A model generated the notes under the pieces. The model ran no database searches. It was not told where the DNA came from and saw nothing but the letters and a program-made list of their open reading frames with translations. The translations under genes were made by a program, and so were the position numbers. From Candidimonas nitroreducens (GTDB taxonomy: Bacteria; Pseudomonadota; Gammaproteobacteria; Burkholderiales; Burkholderiaceae_B): a stretch of DNA of 64,000 nucleotides. Each line of letters starts with the position of its first letter. The stretch's first letter is position 1. Location: contig NZ_NJIH01000010.1 in NCBI RefSeq assembly GCF_002209565.1, forward strand, positions 186,001-250,000, given 5' to 3'. This document shows, piece after piece, positions 61,745 through 64,000 of the stretch.

Positions 61745-62662
61745 CTAGGCGTCCAGCACCTGCAGTATCTTGTCCACCACCACCGCGTTGACACGCACCT
61801 CCGAGTCGGTCGTGACGCCGGCGATATGGGGCGTGAGGATCAAATTCGGCACCTGCGCGTACTGTGGGCTTTTTCCCAGCGGCTCGTTCTCGAAAGCGTC
61901 CAGCGCCGCGCCGCCCAGCTTGCCCGAGCGCAGCGCGGCCAGCAACGCCGTCTCGTCGACGATGCCGCCGCGGGCCGCATTGATAACGACGGCGCCGTCC
62001 TTCATGCCGCGAATGCACTTCCCATCGACCAGATTGCGGGTCTGAGGGGTCAGCGGCACATGCAGTGTAATCACGTCGCTGGATGCAAACAGCTCGGCCA
62101 GCGACACGTTTTGGTAGTACTGCTGCCCCGCTTGGTTCTGCGCCGCAGTATCGTAGACAAGCACCCGCATGCCCAGGGCGTGCGCGAGCTGCCCGGTTAT
62201 GCGGCCTATGCCCCCGAACCCAACGATGCCCATGGTGCGCCCCTGGATCTCGCCGCCCAGGTTGAGCCTTTCCTTCGGCCACTGTCCGTCGATGACTTCC
62301 TGCGTCGACAGATAGGCGGTGCGCACCAGCATCAATGCCGTGGCAATCACATATTCGGCCACGCTGCGCGCATTGGCGCCAGGTGCCGGGATGACCGCGA
62401 TGCCGCGCTGCCTGCACGTTTCGACATCGATATTGTCCAGCCCTACGCCCAGGCGCCCCACCGCCTTGCAGTCCGGCATTCCGTCCAGCAACGTCCCGCG
62501 CACCTGGGTAAGCCTGCGCACGATGATTGCATTCGCCGGGCGCGCCGCCTCGAGCAATGCCTCGGGGCGCCTGACCAGTTCCGGGTCGTAGTGAACCGTA
62601 TGCTTCTCGCGCAAGCGCGCCAGGGAATCGGGAAGTATGCTTTCGGGAATGAGGATATGCAT
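61745..62662 (-). CDS. D-isomer-specific 2-hydroxyacid dehydrogenase
   Basis: The 305-residue NAD(P)-dependent enzyme has the Rossmann motif GFGGIGRITGQLAHALGM and the catalytic trio Arg (VINAARGGIVDE), Glu (FENEPL) and His (LTPHIAGVTTDS). It resembles phosphoglycerate/hydroxypyruvate reductases. It is encoded 30 bp after the enolase-superfamily gene on the same strand, so the two probably work in one sugar-acid or hydroxy-acid pathway. Confidence 0.92.
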   Translation of the reverse strand: MHILIPESILPDSLARLREKHTVHYDPELVRRPEALLEAARPANAIIVRRLTQVRGTLLDGMPDCKAVGRLGVGLDNIDVETCRQRGIAVIPAPGANARSVAEYVIATALMLVRTAYLSTQEVIDGQWPKERLNLGGEIQGRTMGIVGFGGIGRITGQLAHALGMRVLVYDTAAQNQAGQQYYQNVSLAELFASSDVITLHVPLTPQTRNLVDGKCIRGMKDGAVVINAARGGIVDETALLAALRSGKLGGAALDAFENEPLGKSPQYAQVPNLILTPHIAGVTTDSEVRVNAVVVDKILQVLDA

Positions 62663-62692
62663 GTTCTGAACGCTATGCGGGAAAAGTGGTGA

Positions 62693-63892
62693 TCAACTAC
62701 GCTTGTATTGCAGCAGGCCGCCGGTGACCTTGGGCGGCCGCGCCCGTATGGCCTCTTCATTGGGCTCTGTACCCCAGCCCGGCCTGTCGGGCACCAGCAG
62801 ATAGCCATCCTCGAACACCGGAGAATGCGAGTAAAGCTCGCTTTCCCAGGGCAGCCTGTCGACATCGACTTCCATGATGTGCAGGTTCGGGGCAGCCGCG
62901 GCAAAGTGCGTGTTCATCATGGTGCACAGGTCGCCGTAGAAATTATGCGGCGCCACGTTCACTTCATGGGCATCGGCCAGTGCGGCGATTTTCATGGACT
63001 GCGACAAGCCGTTCCATATGGCATCCACGATGGCCACGTCCATCGCTTGCTGCTCGAAGTACGGCAGGAAGCTGCGCATGCCTATCAGGGTTTCGCACGA
63101 GCTGATGGGATGCGGGCTGTGGCGCCGCACGTCGGCCAGCGCCTTGGCGCTGCCCAGGTCGATTTCGGCCCAGAACAGATCGAAGTCGGCCAGCTCGCGC
63201 AGGATCCGGATCAGGCCCTCGGGCTTGGCGTTGAAGTTGAAGTCGATGAGCAAGCCCATATCCGGCCCCGCGCCGTCGCGCAGCGCCTCGAGGTGGCTGC
63301 GGATATTCCGGATCAGGCGCTTGTCGACGGTCAGCTCCGGCATGAAGGGAACGGCAAAGCCCGCGCGCCAGGCGTAGGCGTCACCTTCGTCGTGAATGAA
63401 CAGATTGGTTTTCAGCCCCTTGAAGCCGCGCTTCCGGGCTTCTTCGGCCGTAGCCTTGACGCCATCGAGATCGGTGACGGCTGGCTGGTAGAACTTCGGA
63501 TGGTTGATCCGCCAGGTCGGGCAATGCGACCAATAGACCTTGACCTTGTCTCGCACCTTTCCACCCAGAAGCTCGTAGCACGGCACACCCAGCGCCTTCG
63601 CCTTGGCATCCAGCAAGGCATTTTCGAGGCAGCCGATGGCCTGGCCGATGACCCCGCCCGCGGCGGGACGCGTCAGGCAGCTGGCCAATTGAAAGAATTT
63701 CTCGGTGGCGTAGACATCCTGGCCGATGAGACGATGCTTGAGCTGCTCGATGACGCCGGTCACGCCCGGCGAACCAAAGCCCTCGTCATACTCGCTCCAG
63801 CCGGCAATGCCGGCGTCGGTGGAAAGCTTGAGGAAGAAATAATTTCTCCAGCCCGCATCGCAGGCTATCGTCTCAACCGCAGTGACCTTCAT
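62693..63892 (-). CDS. Mandelate racemase/muconate lactonizing-type (enolase superfamily) enzyme
   Basis: From the ATG at 63892 (after AAGGAGAAAC) the protein has 399 residues. An enolase N-terminal capping domain is followed by the barrel with Lys in KGLKTNLFIHDE, metal ligands Asp (LLIDFNFN), Glu (FWAEIDLG) and Glu (SCETLIGM), and a His base in VNVAPHNFYG. This pattern fits acid-sugar dehydratases rather than racemases. With the dehydrogenase downstream it may process a sugar acid. About 100 bp of non-coding sequence follow to the window end. Confidence 0.9.
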   Translation of the reverse strand: MKVTAVETIACDAGWRNYFFLKLSTDAGIAGWSEYDEGFGSPGVTGVIEQLKHRLIGQDVYATEKFFQLASCLTRPAAGGVIGQAIGCLENALLDAKAKALGVPCYELLGGKVRDKVKVYWSHCPTWRINHPKFYQPAVTDLDGVKATAEEARKRGFKGLKTNLFIHDEGDAYAWRAGFAVPFMPELTVDKRLIRNIRSHLEALRDGAGPDMGLLIDFNFNAKPEGLIRILRELADFDLFWAEIDLGSAKALADVRRHSPHPISSCETLIGMRSFLPYFEQQAMDVAIVDAIWNGLSQSMKIAALADAHEVNVAPHNFYGDLCTMMNTHFAAAAPNLHIMEVDVDRLPWESELYSHSPVFEDGYLLVPDRPGWGTEPNEEAIRARPPKVTGGLLQYKRS

Positions 63893-64000
63893 AAAGTTTC
63901 TCCTTCCGTGAATTCGGGTCGCCGAATTACCAAACAACAACAGCAGAAACTTTATGATAGAGAGTAACGAGCGGAAGCCATAGCCATTTTTTCAATTTGT

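Overview
The window looks like a chromosomal stretch of a Burkholderiales betaproteobacterium, most likely Alcaligenaceae (Bordetella, Achromobacter or Pusillimonas type). This rests on the GC-rich coding sequence, Bug (TctC-like) solute-binding genes, several IclR regulators beside CoA-transferase, GMC-oxidoreductase and aldehyde dehydrogenase genes, and a core-like NudC/MtnN/YgiD block. No rRNA, CRISPR array or complete tRNA gene was seen.

Region 1 (1-13,931) is a genomic island. It opens with the 3' part of a P4-type tyrosine recombinase gene. A complete IS21-family element (815-2763, istA/istB, 6-bp target duplication GATATC) has split this gene; removing the element restores one open frame through 3127. 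The island appears to end at 13,908-13,931 in a duplicated 3' end of tRNA-Gly(GCC), followed by the tRNA's probable terminator. The cargo is a tight three-gene operon: a DnaG-like CHC2/Toprim protein, a 1,075-aa YVDD reverse transcriptase and a nitrilase-fold hydrolase. This looks like a class 1 (nitrilase-linked) defence-associated reverse transcriptase system with an added primase-like gene. It converges on a large SF2 helicase gene broken by an in-frame amber codon, and a Phd/PIN toxin-antitoxin pair follows.

Region 2 (14-26.8 kb) is a worn mosaic. It holds an MFS pseudogene (a degraded paralogue of the intact gene at 56.5 kb), an Ldh-family oxidoreductase, two HbpS/GlcG-type secreted proteins (one beside a two-component system), a TacA/TacT-type toxin-antitoxin pair, two decayed copies of the PIN-locus tail, a LysR regulator, an ankyrin protein, a nucleoside deaminase and an internally deleted CynX-type transporter.

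Region 3 (27-45.6 kb) is a catabolic block, nearly all on the minus strand. It contains a five-gene CoA operon (type III CoA-transferase, enoyl-CoA hydratase, two-subunit CoA-transferase, acyl-CoA ligase), two GMC oxidoreductases, a type I sulfatase, its formylglycine-generating enzyme, a Bug protein, an aldehyde dehydrogenase and two IclR regulators. The genes would fit uptake and desulfation of an organosulfate, oxidation of the released alcohol to an acid, then CoA activation and degradation. A 42-bp element occurs upstream of both the CoA operon and the sulfatase operon. Gene remnants (an IclR pseudogene and a thiamine-diphosphate enzyme/Bug chimera) show deletions and duplications here.

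Region 4 (46.5-64 kb) is ordinary chromosome: nudC, a beta-lactamase-like lipoprotein, an isoprenylcysteine methyltransferase-like protein, a QseBC-like two-component system, mtnN, ygiD, a Bug protein, an MFS transporter, a membrane metallophosphoesterase, an amine oxidase with a ChrR-like cupin, a 2-hydroxyacid dehydrogenase and an enolase-superfamily dehydratase.
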